A stretch of DNA of 64,000 bases, from the NCBI RefSeq assembly GCF_009828585.1, contig NZ_WSRZ01000009.1:93117-157116 (forward strand), read 5' to 3'. Both the position numbers and the translations under genes were made by a program. The notes beneath the pieces were generated by a model. It saw only the letters and a list, made by a program, of their open reading frames with translations, searched no databases and was not told the DNA's origin. This document shows positions 1 to 8,644 of the stretch, one piece after another. Each line of letters starts with the position of its first letter. Within the stretch, counting starts at the first letter, position 1. The DNA is from Shewanella litoralis. Its GTDB lineage: Bacteria > Pseudomonadota > Gammaproteobacteria > Enterobacterales > Shewanellaceae.

Positions 1-1
1 T

Positions 2-35
2 TTCTGTGATCAATGTTCTTTTTTATGTCACAGAA
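2..35. repeat. inverted repeat upstream of exeM
   Basis: TTCTGTGA (2-9) and TCACAGAA (28-35) are perfect 8-bp inverted arms separated by 18 bp. They lie about 70 bp before the exeM start codon. This could be an operator or the end of an upstream terminator hairpin; the window edge prevents a decision. Confidence 0.35.
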
Positions 36-103
36 CTTTGGGACAATCTCGCCGCATATTACAAAAAAATAGCATTTTTATTACAAAGTATGGGGTTAAA
101 AAC

Positions 104-2719
104 ATGAAAGGACTGACTAAACTAACGGCGGTTTCACTCGCAGTAGCCGCTGCATTGCCAATGATGGCAAATGCAGATGTGCTTATTAGTGAATACGTAG
201 AAGGGAGCTCAAACAACAAAGCGATTGAACTGTATAACAGCGGTGATGCCGCCGTTGATTTAACAGGTTACAAATTAGTTCGTTATAAAGACGGCGATAC
301 TACACCAACAGATATGGTCGACCTTGCTGATTCTATTGCAGCGAAAAGCATCAAAGTGATTTTACATCCAAGCGCCGCAATTACCTTGCCAGCAGGTACC
401 GACTCAATGACCGGTAACCTATATTTTAATGGTGGCGATGCAGTCGGCCTATTAAAAGATGGTGTATTGGTTGATGTGATTGGCGATATTCCTACGCCAG
501 CGGGTTGGGGGCTTGATACCACCTTTCAACGTAATGTAGCCAACTTAATGGCAAGCGCAACTTATGCTGCTGCCCAATGGGTTGAGTTAGAAAAAGATAC
601 CTTTAGTGGCTTAGGGACTCTAGAAGCCGCAGAAGCTCCAGAGCCAAGTACATTTACCTGTAACGGTGCCACGCTGACCAACATTTATGACATTCAAGGC
701 GCTGGTGATTCAAGTCCGTTAATTGTGAGTGGCAGCTTTGAGTCTGCTAATGAAGTGACCGTAAAAGGTATTGTTAGTGCTAGAAGTGATAGTTTATATA
801 AAGGTTTCTTTATTCAAGATGCCCAAGGTGACGGTTCGCCATATACCTCTGACGGTATTTTTGTTTACCTAAACGAAGCTGCGCCAGACACCATTCAGCC
901 AGGTACTGAAGTGTGTGTGCAAGGTAAAGTTAAAGAATATTTTGGCTCAACTCAGATTGACATTAAAGACGAGCAAAAATTTGAAGTGGGCGTTGTCGGT
1001 GATGCACCTGCCGCGGTTGAATTTTATGTCGCTGACGGCGAGACACTTGCGCAAGCATTAGAGCGCGTTGAAGGCATGAAAGTGAAGCTAGATGCTGGCA
1101 GCGACATGAAAGTCACGCGTACCTTTAGTTTCGATTACGCAAGCTATCGCAACAACATGGTGTTGTCGCATAAAGCACCGTTAATGAAACCGACTCAAGT
1201 ATTTGAGCCAAATTCAGCAGAAGCGGTAGCATTAAATGATGCCAATATCGTTAACCAGCTATTTGTTGAGTCTGACTATAAAGCTAAAGACGGTGAAGTG
1301 CCTTACTTCCCTGACTTTAATGCTGAAACAGGTTATATCCGCGTTGGTGACCAGTTAACTAATCTCGAAGGTGTTATTGGTTACAGTTACAGCTCATACC
1401 GTCTTTTAGCGACGAACACTATCACCGCGGGTGATTTTATCCGTGTTGATGACCGTACCGATGCGCCAACTGTGGCAGACATGGGCGATATTCGTGTAGC
1501 AAGCTTTAACGTACTTAACTTCTTCAATGATGCCGTCGGTGGCGATGCTAACCCATCAAACAGCAACCGTGGTGCGTTAACTGAAGACGAAATGGTACTA
1601 CAGCGCACCAAGATTGTGACTGCGCTCGTTGCCATGAATGCTGATGTTGTTGGCTTAATGGAAATCGCTAACAATGGTTTTGGCGAGCTAAGTGCGATTC
1701 AAAACCTAGTTGATGCATTAAATGCTGAGCTGACAGACGAGCAAGCATATCGCTTTGTTGAAATTGAAGATGCTGATAAGTATGAAGGCAAATTCATTGG
1801 TAGCGATGCCATTACTGTGGGCCTGCTATATCGCCCAGCGCGCATTAGCTTAAATGGTGCCGCGCAAGTGATAGCAACACCAGAGCAGCATGCCGCTGAA
1901 GGTGCGCAAACTCGCGAGCAAAATGATGTTGTTGAATCTAGCCCTAGCTATAACGTGTTCCAGCGTCACAGCCTAGTGCAAAGTTTTAGCATTAATGATG
2001 AAAAACTAACGGTTGTGGTTAATCACCTTAAGTCGAAAGGGTCAGGTTGTGTTGAAGACTGGGCAGAGTTTAACGACAACTCAGAGCCAGCTGACTTACA
2101 AGGTAAGTGTAATGCATTCCGTGTATCGGCTGCCAAAGTATTAGGTGAGTCACTTAAAGATGTTGACGGTGATGTGTTAGTGATTGGTGATTTAAATGCT
2201 TATGGAAAAGAAGATCCGGTCGCCGTATTAACCGACTATGATGCCTCAACAACAGACCATGTTATTCGTACAGCATCTTGGACAACCCTTGATGGCAAAG
2301 TGTATGAACGCGAAGGTAGCGTGATTGATAAAGGCTACGGATTCATTAACTTAAACACGCAAGCGCACGGTGCTGATACTTACTCTTACAGCTACAACGG
2401 TGAGCTAGGTAATTTAGACCATGCATTAGGTAATGCGAGCTTAGCGGCTAAGTTAGTGGGTATTGATGACTGGCACATCAACTCGGTTGAATCTAACCTA
2501 TTTGAATATGGCAGCAAGTACACTGGTGAGTTAGTGAAGTCTGAAAATGCATTTTCAGCATCTGATCACGACCCAGTGATTATTGCATTAAGCTACCCAG
2601 CGCCAGTGACGCCAGAGCCTGTTGACCCAGTTGAACCTGAGAAAGAGAGTGATGGTGGTAGTTTAGGCTACTTGGCATTAATGTTATTAGGTGCTTTAGG
2701 CTTACGCCGTCGTAGCTAA
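104..2719 (+). CDS. exeM: ExeM/NucH-family extracellular nuclease with LTD domain and GlyGly-CTERM tail
   Basis: Predicted secreted or surface-anchored nuclease that would digest extracellular DNA. The ATG at 104 is preferred over an upstream in-frame start because it is preceded by GGGG and opens a clear Sec signal peptide ending near ANA-DV. A lamin-tail (LTD) fold follows (LISEYVEGSSNNKAIELYN), then an OB-like segment. The C-terminal half is an endonuclease/exonuclease/phosphatase domain with RVASFNVLNFF, NHLKSKGSGC, IGDLNAYGKEDP and SASDHDPV motifs. The extreme C-terminus is a GlyGly-CTERM signal: GG, one hydrophobic helix, then RRRS, which rhombosortase is known to process. ExeM of Shewanella is known to act in biofilm DNA turnover; the role here is inferred from that. 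It is a single gene with its own terminator. Confidence 0.9.
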   Translation: MKGLTKLTAVSLAVAAALPMMANADVLISEYVEGSSNNKAIELYNSGDAAVDLTGYKLVRYKDGDTTPTDMVDLADSIAAKSIKVILHPSAAITLPAGTDSMTGNLYFNGGDAVGLLKDGVLVDVIGDIPTPAGWGLDTTFQRNVANLMASATYAAAQWVELEKDTFSGLGTLEAAEAPEPSTFTCNGATLTNIYDIQGAGDSSPLIVSGSFESANEVTVKGIVSARSDSLYKGFFIQDAQGDGSPYTSDGIFVYLNEAAPDTIQPGTEVCVQGKVKEYFGSTQIDIKDEQKFEVGVVGDAPAAVEFYVADGETLAQALERVEGMKVKLDAGSDMKVTRTFSFDYASYRNNMVLSHKAPLMKPTQVFEPNSAEAVALNDANIVNQLFVESDYKAKDGEVPYFPDFNAETGYIRVGDQLTNLEGVIGYSYSSYRLLATNTITAGDFIRVDDRTDAPTVADMGDIRVASFNVLNFFNDAVGGDANPSNSNRGALTEDEMVLQRTKIVTALVAMNADVVGLMEIANNGFGELSAIQNLVDALNAELTDEQAYRFVEIEDADKYEGKFIGSDAITVGLLYRPARISLNGAAQVIATPEQHAAEGAQTREQNDVVESSPSYNVFQRHSLVQSFSINDEKLTVVVNHLKSKGSGCVEDWAEFNDNSEPADLQGKCNAFRVSAAKVLGESLKDVDGDVLVIGDLNAYGKEDPVAVLTDYDASTTDHVIRTASWTTLDGKVYEREGSVIDKGYGFINLNTQAHGADTYSYSYNGELGNLDHALGNASLAAKLVGIDDWHINSVESNLFEYGSKYTGELVKSENAFSASDHDPVIIALSYPAPVTPEPVDPVEPEKESDGGSLGYLALMLLGALGLRRRS

Positions 2720-2752
2720 TGATATTGAGCCACTAAAGTGCTCTGTTAACAT

Positions 2753-2790
2753 AAAAAAAGGATGGCCATATGGTCATCCTTTTTATTTTT
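2753..2790. terminator. bidirectional Rho-independent terminator between exeM and purC
   Basis: The hairpin AAAGGATG...CATCCTTT has an internal CCATATGG core. An A-run precedes it and a T-run follows, so it can stop exeM on the plus strand and purC on the minus strand. Confidence 0.85.
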
Positions 2791-2805
2791 ACGAGCTCAG
2801 GTTGA

Positions 2806-3909
2806 TTAATCGATTAAATCATACTGCTCACGCAGCACCTTAATAATGTCTGCTTTTGGATTCGTCGGCAGTGCAATGCTATGGCCGGTGACTTTTTCTG
2901 CGACGCCAGTGTAGGTACGCGACACGTTCATCATTGCTTCAAGTGGCAGGTCATTGTCTCGGGCAAGGGCTTCACGCTCAGGCATTCTATCTTTGTTTAA
3001 TAGAATGTCGGCATCGTCAAAATGATTTAATAAGAACTGACGGAAGCCTTCTTTTGAGTTCTCAACAATTTTACCATCACGATAAGCAGCACCGTCCCAA
3101 ATACGTGATGAGTCAGGGGTGCCGACTTCATCCATATAAATCAATTTTGACAGACCATTTTTGTCATTCACATAGCCAAACTCAAATTTGGTATCGACAA
3201 ACACCTGATCAAGCTTTGCTAGCGCGTCTGAAATGACTTTAAAGCCTTGTTTGAGTAAGGTTTCGTATAAGTCGATATCTTGTGGTTTTTCAAAACCAAA
3301 TGCCTGGTAATTAGCTTCAATGTCGCTGCGGCTGATATTCACGTCATCTTGTGCTGGTACGCCTGGAATACCGGTTAAAATGCCTTTTGTTGATGGCGTT
3401 ATTAGCAACTCTGGCAGTTTTTGATCTTTACTTAAGCCTTCTGGCAAGGTGATGCCACAAAAAACACGCTCGCCTTTTGCATAGGCGCGCCACATTGAGC
3501 CGGTAATGTATTGACGACAAATGGCTTCGACTTTAATAGGACGGGCTTTTTGTACTATCCACACAAATGGGTGCGGAATATCTAAAATGTGGCTATCAGC
3601 TAAGCCGTTTTCAGCAAATAAACCAAACCAGTGATTTGAAATCGCATTTAATGCCGCACCTTTGCCTGGAATGCCTTGCAAGTTACCTTCGCCATGGAAG
3701 ATACAGTCAAATGCTGAAATGCGGTCGCTGATCACCATAATGGCAAGTGGAGTATCTTCAGGGACATCGTAACCTTTGTCCTGAATAAGACGACGGCTAT
3801 CGGTATCAGTTAACCAGTAAACGCTGCGAACTTTGCCACTATGGACAGGCTTGTCGGTACGGATCGGTAAATCATTGTTCACGGCAAGAACGGAATCAGC
3901 AAGACTCAT
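2806..3909 (-). CDS. purC: Phosphoribosylaminoimidazole-succinocarboxamide synthase (SAICAR synthetase)
   Basis: Cytoplasmic enzyme of de novo purine synthesis that joins CAIR and aspartate using ATP to give SAICAR. Visible motifs are [10 protein letters not shown] near the N-terminus (nucleotide loop), [10 protein letters not shown], and [17 protein letters not shown] in the centre. At 367 residues it belongs to the longer PurC class found in Vibrio and Shewanella rather than the ~237-residue E. coli type. The start at 3909 (MSLADSV) is chosen over an in-frame codon nine residues upstream because AAGGA lies about eight bases before it. It is monocistronic and convergent with exeM. Confidence 0.92.
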   Translation of the reverse strand: MSLADSVLAVNNDLPIRTDKPVHSGKVRSVYWLTDTDSRRLIQDKGYDVPEDTPLAIMVISDRISAFDCIFHGEGNLQGIPGKGAALNAISNHWFGLFAENGLADSHILDIPHPFVWIVQKARPIKVEAICRQYITGSMWRAYAKGERVFCGITLPEGLSKDQKLPELLITPSTKGILTGIPGVPAQDDVNISRSDIEANYQAFGFEKPQDIDLYETLLKQGFKVISDALAKLDQVFVDTKFEFGYVNDKNGLSKLIYMDEVGTPDSSRIWDGAAYRDGKIVENSKEGFRQFLLNHFDDADILLNKDRMPEREALARDNDLPLEAMMNVSRTYTGVAEKVTGHSIALPTNPKADIIKVLREQYDLID

Positions 3910-4118
3910 GCGAGTGTTCCTTAGGTAGTAGGGCACATAGGTTTTTTATGGCGGCTATTTTACCTGTATTAGCTGGATTTGCCACGCGAAAAGGGTGTAC
4001 TGAAATAGGCTTTTTTATTATGCGAACAATCAAGCACCTTAGAAGCTGATCTTGATAAAGACTTTGGTTCGGCTATCGGGCAAAATCTACCTCCTTAATT
4101 GTGTGCGAGTAGATAACA

Positions 4119-5087
4119 GTGACAGTAGAACAGCAAAGCGCCAATAACCGTTTAGGATTGATATTTGTTTCTATAGCCGTATTTTTCTGGGGTATTTTAC
4201 CCATAGCACTAAAACTCTCAGGTGGTTTTATTACTCCCGTTACCTTGACCTGGTTTCGGTTTTTAATGGCGTTGGTGGTGACATTATTAATTCAATGGAA
4301 AATCGGTGCGTTACGCCAATTTGTGGGTTTACCACGGGCAGTATGGCTCAAACTCACATTGGCTGGTGTACTGCTGATGTGCAATTACGTTTCGTTTGTG
4401 TACTCATTGAGTTACTTAGCCCCGGGCACAGCACAACTTAATTTTCAAACAGCGCCATTCTTTTTAGCATTTGGTGGGGTGTTGTTTTTTAAAGAACGTT
4501 TTACCGCATTCCAACTGAGTTGTTTTGCCACGCTTGCATTGGGGATGCTGATGTTTTTCCATCCGCAGCTCGATATGGACCAAGCTCGTGATGAGCAAGT
4601 GCTTATCGGCATTATGATTGTGCAGTTTTCAGTGATGTCGTGGACCAGCTATGCCTTATTACAAAAGTCGGTGAGCCAACGTTTATCGCCCAGTAATGTA
4701 TTGTTGTTTATTTATGGTTTAGGCATTGTTGCAATGGCACCGTTTAGCGATTTTAGCCAGTTTAACACCATGACATTAAACCAATGGTGGATTGTATTAT
4801 TTTGCGGTGCTAATACTTTAATCGCTTATGGCTGCTTTGCTCAGGCCTTGCATTATTGGCCAACCGCTCAAGTGAGTGCGATGCTATCGTTAACGCCAGT
4901 GTTGAGTTTTACCGCGACAGAAATTGTCGTCAGTTTAGGCTGGTGGAGTGGGGTATTTAGCAGCGCCAATATCGATGGCTTGTCATTTATGGGAATAGTG
5001 CTGATTGTGTGTGCAGTCTTTGCCGTGCAAATTGTTCCTATGTATCAAAAGCGTAAGCAGTCTAAAGCATTCAGGACGGTGCTGTAG
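4119..5087 (+). CDS. EamA/DMT-superfamily transporter
   Basis: Inner-membrane protein with about ten predicted transmembrane helices arranged as two EamA repeats (roughly residues 12-150 and 160-310). The first repeat contains FFWGILPIALK and LTWFRFLMA, typical of drug/metabolite exporters. The substrate cannot be read from sequence. Translation appears to start at GTG 4119 with only a weak GAG upstream; no better start is seen before the first membrane helix. It is transcribed away from purC and no partner gene overlaps it. Confidence 0.8.
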   Translation: MTVEQQSANNRLGLIFVSIAVFFWGILPIALKLSGGFITPVTLTWFRFLMALVVTLLIQWKIGALRQFVGLPRAVWLKLTLAGVLLMCNYVSFVYSLSYLAPGTAQLNFQTAPFFLAFGGVLFFKERFTAFQLSCFATLALGMLMFFHPQLDMDQARDEQVLIGIMIVQFSVMSWTSYALLQKSVSQRLSPSNVLLFIYGLGIVAMAPFSDFSQFNTMTLNQWWIVLFCGANTLIAYGCFAQALHYWPTAQVSAMLSLTPVLSFTATEIVVSLGWWSGVFSSANIDGLSFMGIVLIVCAVFAVQIVPMYQKRKQSKAFRTVL

Positions 5088-5101
5088 GTTATCTCTTAAT
5101 A

Positions 5102-5266
5102 TTAGCGGTGCATTGCAAGGTAATAGAGCGTTAATCCAAATACGCTAAAAAACAAGCCGCCAATGATAATCATCCATAATAAGGTTTTATCTTGTTTAGC
5201 AGATTGAGCTAGATCCACAGGTGACGAGCCACCAACTATCTGTAATATGAAGGCTAAAAAATCCAT
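5102..5266 (-). CDS. Small single-pass membrane protein, 54 residues
   Basis: A short reading frame beginning MDFLAFILQIVGGSSPVDLA, with a C-terminal helix (about residues 29-51, LLWMIIIGGLFFSVFGLTLYY) ending in AMHR. AGGAG lies six bases before the ATG, which strongly supports translation. The layout resembles small inner-membrane proteins of the DUF3149 type, but I cannot assign the family firmly. It ends 14 bases from the convergent EamA gene and lies between it and deaD. Function is unknown. Confidence 0.6.
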   Translation of the reverse strand: MDFLAFILQIVGGSSPVDLAQSAKQDKTLLWMIIIGGLFFSVFGLTLYYLAMHR

Positions 5267-5445
5267 TTACGACTCCTAATTATTGATGTAATTCGTATCA
5301 ATCCAATTAAGGTCACTGTCTTCTATCTATTACTATTTTCCAAGTTAATTTATGTTAACGAAATAGGTGTTACTCATATTATTTATATCGAGAGTATAAA
5401 CACCAAGCAGCCTTAATAGATTGCGATATAGTAAAAACTGAAAAC

Positions 5446-5475
5446 AAAAATGGAGCCCTGAGGCTCCATTTTTTG
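5446..5475. terminator. terminator downstream of deaD
   Basis: AATGGAGCC-CTGA-GGCTCCATT is flanked by an A-run and a T-run. It lies 19 bases past the deaD stop codon and can act in both directions. Confidence 0.85.
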
Positions 5476-5493
5476 TGTCATTCAGCTGAATGA

Positions 5494-7362
5494 TTAGCCA
5501 TTGTCACGTGGCTTACGTGGACGACGTTCAACACTTGCTGGACGATCGCCGGCTGGGCGGTCACCACGTGGACGATCACCACGAGGACGGTCACTGCGAG
5601 GTTTACGTGGAGCACCACGACCTGAGTCTGCAAACACTTCATCACCCGCTTCACGGATGTTAAGTGGACGACCACATACACGCACTTTTTTAAGGTGATT
5701 AAGGATGTCTTTTGGCATACCGTCTGGTAAGTCAACTGTTGTAACTTGGTCGAATAATTGGATTTGACCAATGAAACGACTGTCGATGTTTGCTTCGTTA
5801 GCAATAGCGCCAACAATGTTACCTACACCAACACCATTTTCACGACCCACATCGATAACATAACGGTTCATTTTCACGTCTGGGTTATCTTTTAGAGTGT
5901 CGGCACTACCAAAGCTGGTTGGCGCTGGACGGCTGCTGCGATCGCTACGTTCACGACGTGGACGGTCGCCACGATCGCTGTTACGGTCACCGCGGTCGCT
6001 ACCACGATCACTGCGCTCGTCACGTGAATCACGTTGACGTTCAGTAATGGTTGGTAACTGTAATGGACGCTCTTGCTGTACTTGCTGTAACAAGGCCGCT
6101 GCAAGTAAGTCTGTATCAACTTCAAGCTGTTGGCATAATTCAGCTACGGCGTTTTTCATGAAATCTAAGTCGCCATTGATGGTTTCTTGGATTTGCTCGC
6201 CTAAACGAGATAAACGACGCTCAGCAACAGTCTCTGGACTTGGTACTTTCATTGGCGAAATACGGCTGTTTGTTGCACGTTCGATAGTGCGTAACATACG
6301 CATTTCACGGTTGGTCACAAACAAGATTGCCATACCAGTACGACCAGCACGACCAGTACGACCGATACGGTGTACATAGGCTTCTGAATCATAAGGAATA
6401 TCGTAGTTTACAACGTGGCCAATACGCTCAACGTCTAAACCACGTGCCGCAACGTCAGTCGCGATCAAAATGTCTAACTTGCCGCGCTTTAGCTGATCAA
6501 CAGCACGTTCACGTGCTTGCTGGTTCATGTCACCGTGTAGTGGTGATGACGCATAACCGCGTGCTTCTAATTTTTCTGCTAATTCAACACAGCTATTACG
6601 TGTACGTACGAAAATGATAATACCTTCAGTATTTTCAACTTCTAATACGCGAACTAACGCTTCAAGTTTGTTGTGTTGTGATACTTGCACATAACGTTGG
6701 TCAATTGACTCTACCGTTGTGTGACTAGCAGCAATGCTGATGTTAACTGGGTTATTCAAATGCTTAGCTGCTACGCGCTTGATTTGCTCAGGCATAGTGG
6801 CAGAGAATAACGCTAGTTGGCTGTTAGCTGGCTTATGTTCTAGAACCCATTCGATATCGTCGATGAAGCCCATTTTTAACATTTCATCAGCTTCATCAAG
6901 CACTAATGCTTTTAATGAGTCTAATTTAAGTGTGCCACGACGCATGTGATCCATTACACGACCAGGTGTACCAACAATTACTTGTGGGCCACGCTTAAGG
7001 GCGTTTAACTGTTGTTGCATGCTTTGACCACCGTAAATCGGCAGTACGTGGAAACCTTTCATGTGTTTTGCATAGCTACCAAAAGCTTCTGCAACCTGAA
7101 CGGCTAATTCACGAGTTGGAGCCAACACTAAAATCTGTGGAGCATTGATTTTCATGTCGATTTTGTTTAGTAAAGGCAGGGCAAACGCACCTGTTTTACC
7201 GGTACCGGTTTGTGCTTGACCGATAATATCTTGACCAGCCATAAGCGGATCGATACTAGCAGACTGGATTGGCGTTGGTTTTTCATAACCAAGCTCGTCA
7301 AGTGAACGCAACAAATACTCAGACAGGCCGAGTTCGCGGAAAGTTCTTTCATTGGATGACAT
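5494..7362 (-). CDS. deaD: ATP-dependent DEAD-box RNA helicase DeaD/CsdA
   Basis: Cytoplasmic RNA helicase of ribosome assembly and mRNA unwinding, important at low temperature in relatives. The order of motifs is Q-motif (GYEKPTPIQ), AQTGTGKT Walker A, PTRELA, TPGRVMDHM, VLDEADEML, SAT, then the helicase C domain with RGLDVERIGHVVNYD and HRIGRTGRAGR. After residue ~455 comes an Arg/Asp-rich linker, then a DbpA-type RNA-binding domain (MNRYVIDVGRENGVGVGNIVGAI). The tail is a GDRPRGDRP-type basic repeat. The length of 622 is normal for DeaD. About 250 bases without a gene lie upstream and may hold a long leader, as known for E. coli deaD. Confidence 0.93.
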   Translation of the reverse strand: MSSNERTFRELGLSEYLLRSLDELGYEKPTPIQSASIDPLMAGQDIIGQAQTGTGKTGAFALPLLNKIDMKINAPQILVLAPTRELAVQVAEAFGSYAKHMKGFHVLPIYGGQSMQQQLNALKRGPQVIVGTPGRVMDHMRRGTLKLDSLKALVLDEADEMLKMGFIDDIEWVLEHKPANSQLALFSATMPEQIKRVAAKHLNNPVNISIAASHTTVESIDQRYVQVSQHNKLEALVRVLEVENTEGIIIFVRTRNSCVELAEKLEARGYASSPLHGDMNQQARERAVDQLKRGKLDILIATDVAARGLDVERIGHVVNYDIPYDSEAYVHRIGRTGRAGRTGMAILFVTNREMRMLRTIERATNSRISPMKVPSPETVAERRLSRLGEQIQETINGDLDFMKNAVAELCQQLEVDTDLLAAALLQQVQQERPLQLPTITERQRDSRDERSDRGSDRGDRNSDRGDRPRRERSDRSSRPAPTSFGSADTLKDNPDVKMNRYVIDVGRENGVGVGNIVGAIANEANIDSRFIGQIQLFDQVTTVDLPDGMPKDILNHLKKVRVCGRPLNIREAGDEVFADSGRGAPRKPRSDRPRGDRPRGDRPAGDRPASVERRPRKPRDNG

Positions 7363-7615
7363 TGAGTTGTAGCCTTGTGGATGCGCACGAAGTTCGGAAG
7401 CTCGTGCTAAAGTTTCACAGACAGAAAATCAACCCCGTGTCGATTTCCCGCGCCGATAAGGGGGCGTATTATAGCAGTAAGTATGCGATTTGACCACGTA
7501 AAAACTAAAAATAAACATCAATTTGCATAATAATTGTAAAGATTGGCCTGATTCTTGATTTATAGCGTGTAGCAATTGCTTGAAAAGTGAGCGGTTGTTG
7601 CGTTTTATGATGTGT

Positions 7616-8587
7616 TTATTGGGTTAGGGTGAGTTTATCAATGGTTAACAGGTGATACACGGTTTCAACCACTGCAACGATAAAGTCGAGATCTAACGTG
7701 TCAGCCGTGTCATGTTCAGTGTGGTATTGCGCATGTGGCGGCACGCCAAAATACACCCATTTATAACCCGCTTTATGAAATGGATAGTGGTCTGACGCTC
7801 TTAACCAATCGGTTTTTTGTAAGCTTCCGCTAAGTAATTTATGGTGATGGGTGCGTATACATAACTGGGTTTGTTGCATCAATTTGGCTTGAATAAGGTC
7901 AAACTGTGTCAAATTTTTTTCCCCTTCCATGTATATTGCTCGGCGGCGATTTGGATGGCCAATCATGTCAAGATTAACGCTGAGTTCTACCTCTATATTA
8001 GGGTCTTGTTGCAATAATTTCACTAGGGCGTAACTGCCAAATAATCCCGGTTCTTCGGCATCGGTGGCGACTATCATCAGGTTAATGTCATCAACGGGAG
8101 CGTGTTGTTGCCAACGCTCGGCTATCGCCAACATACCTGCCACGCCAGAGGCGTTGTCGTCGGCACCAGGGTAAAATTTACTGCCTTTTTGGCCTAAATG
8201 ATCGTAATGGGCGGTAATAATACGCCAACGACGTGAGGGAGTTTTTGCCGCAATAGTGGCGATTAAATTAGTGCCAGTCACTGTTGAAAATTGATAATCA
8301 AAGGTAAAGGGTATGGCAAACTCTGCTTGCCAGGGTTTAAGCCCAAGTTGATTAAAGCGTGCTATCAAAAAATCTTGCGCGGCCTGTGAGCCTTCAGTAG
8401 CGGTTTTGCGCCCTTGAAATTCGGCTGAGGTCAGTTGGAGTATATCTTGGTTGATTTGTTGCTGGGCGTCAGGCCAGGTAGTGATGAGCTCAGACGAACA
8501 CTCAGGCAAGCTTGAGCTGCAGCCGCTGATAAGACTGGCTAATAACAGTAACCCAGCCACTCGATAACACATAAGAGGTTGCAACAT
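7616..8587 (-). CDS. M28-family zinc aminopeptidase, lipoprotein
   Basis: Predicted lipid-anchored metallopeptidase. The N-terminus ends in the lipobox LISGC, giving a lipidated Cys around residue 23. The M28 zinc ligands can be read in order: H in TAHYDHLG, D in GADDNASG, the catalytic and ligand E pair in TDAEEPGLFG, D in NLDMIGHPN, and the last H in HTEHDTADTLDLDF. At 323 residues it is a minimal M28 domain without a PA insert. GAGGAG sits nine bases upstream of the start codon. It is followed in the same direction by deaD, with a gap too long for tight coupling, and lies downstream of uvrA (57-bp gap). Confidence 0.85.
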   Translation of the reverse strand: MLQPLMCYRVAGLLLLASLISGCSSSLPECSSELITTWPDAQQQINQDILQLTSAEFQGRKTATEGSQAAQDFLIARFNQLGLKPWQAEFAIPFTFDYQFSTVTGTNLIATIAAKTPSRRWRIITAHYDHLGQKGSKFYPGADDNASGVAGMLAIAERWQQHAPVDDINLMIVATDAEEPGLFGSYALVKLLQQDPNIEVELSVNLDMIGHPNRRRAIYMEGEKNLTQFDLIQAKLMQQTQLCIRTHHHKLLSGSLQKTDWLRASDHYPFHKAGYKWVYFGVPPHAQYHTEHDTADTLDLDFIVAVVETVYHLLTIDKLTLTQ

Positions 8588-8644
8588 ATTTGTATTCTCC
8601 TCTGGGTGATTAAGTGGCTAGGCCCTAGATTAGCGTTTATCTGG

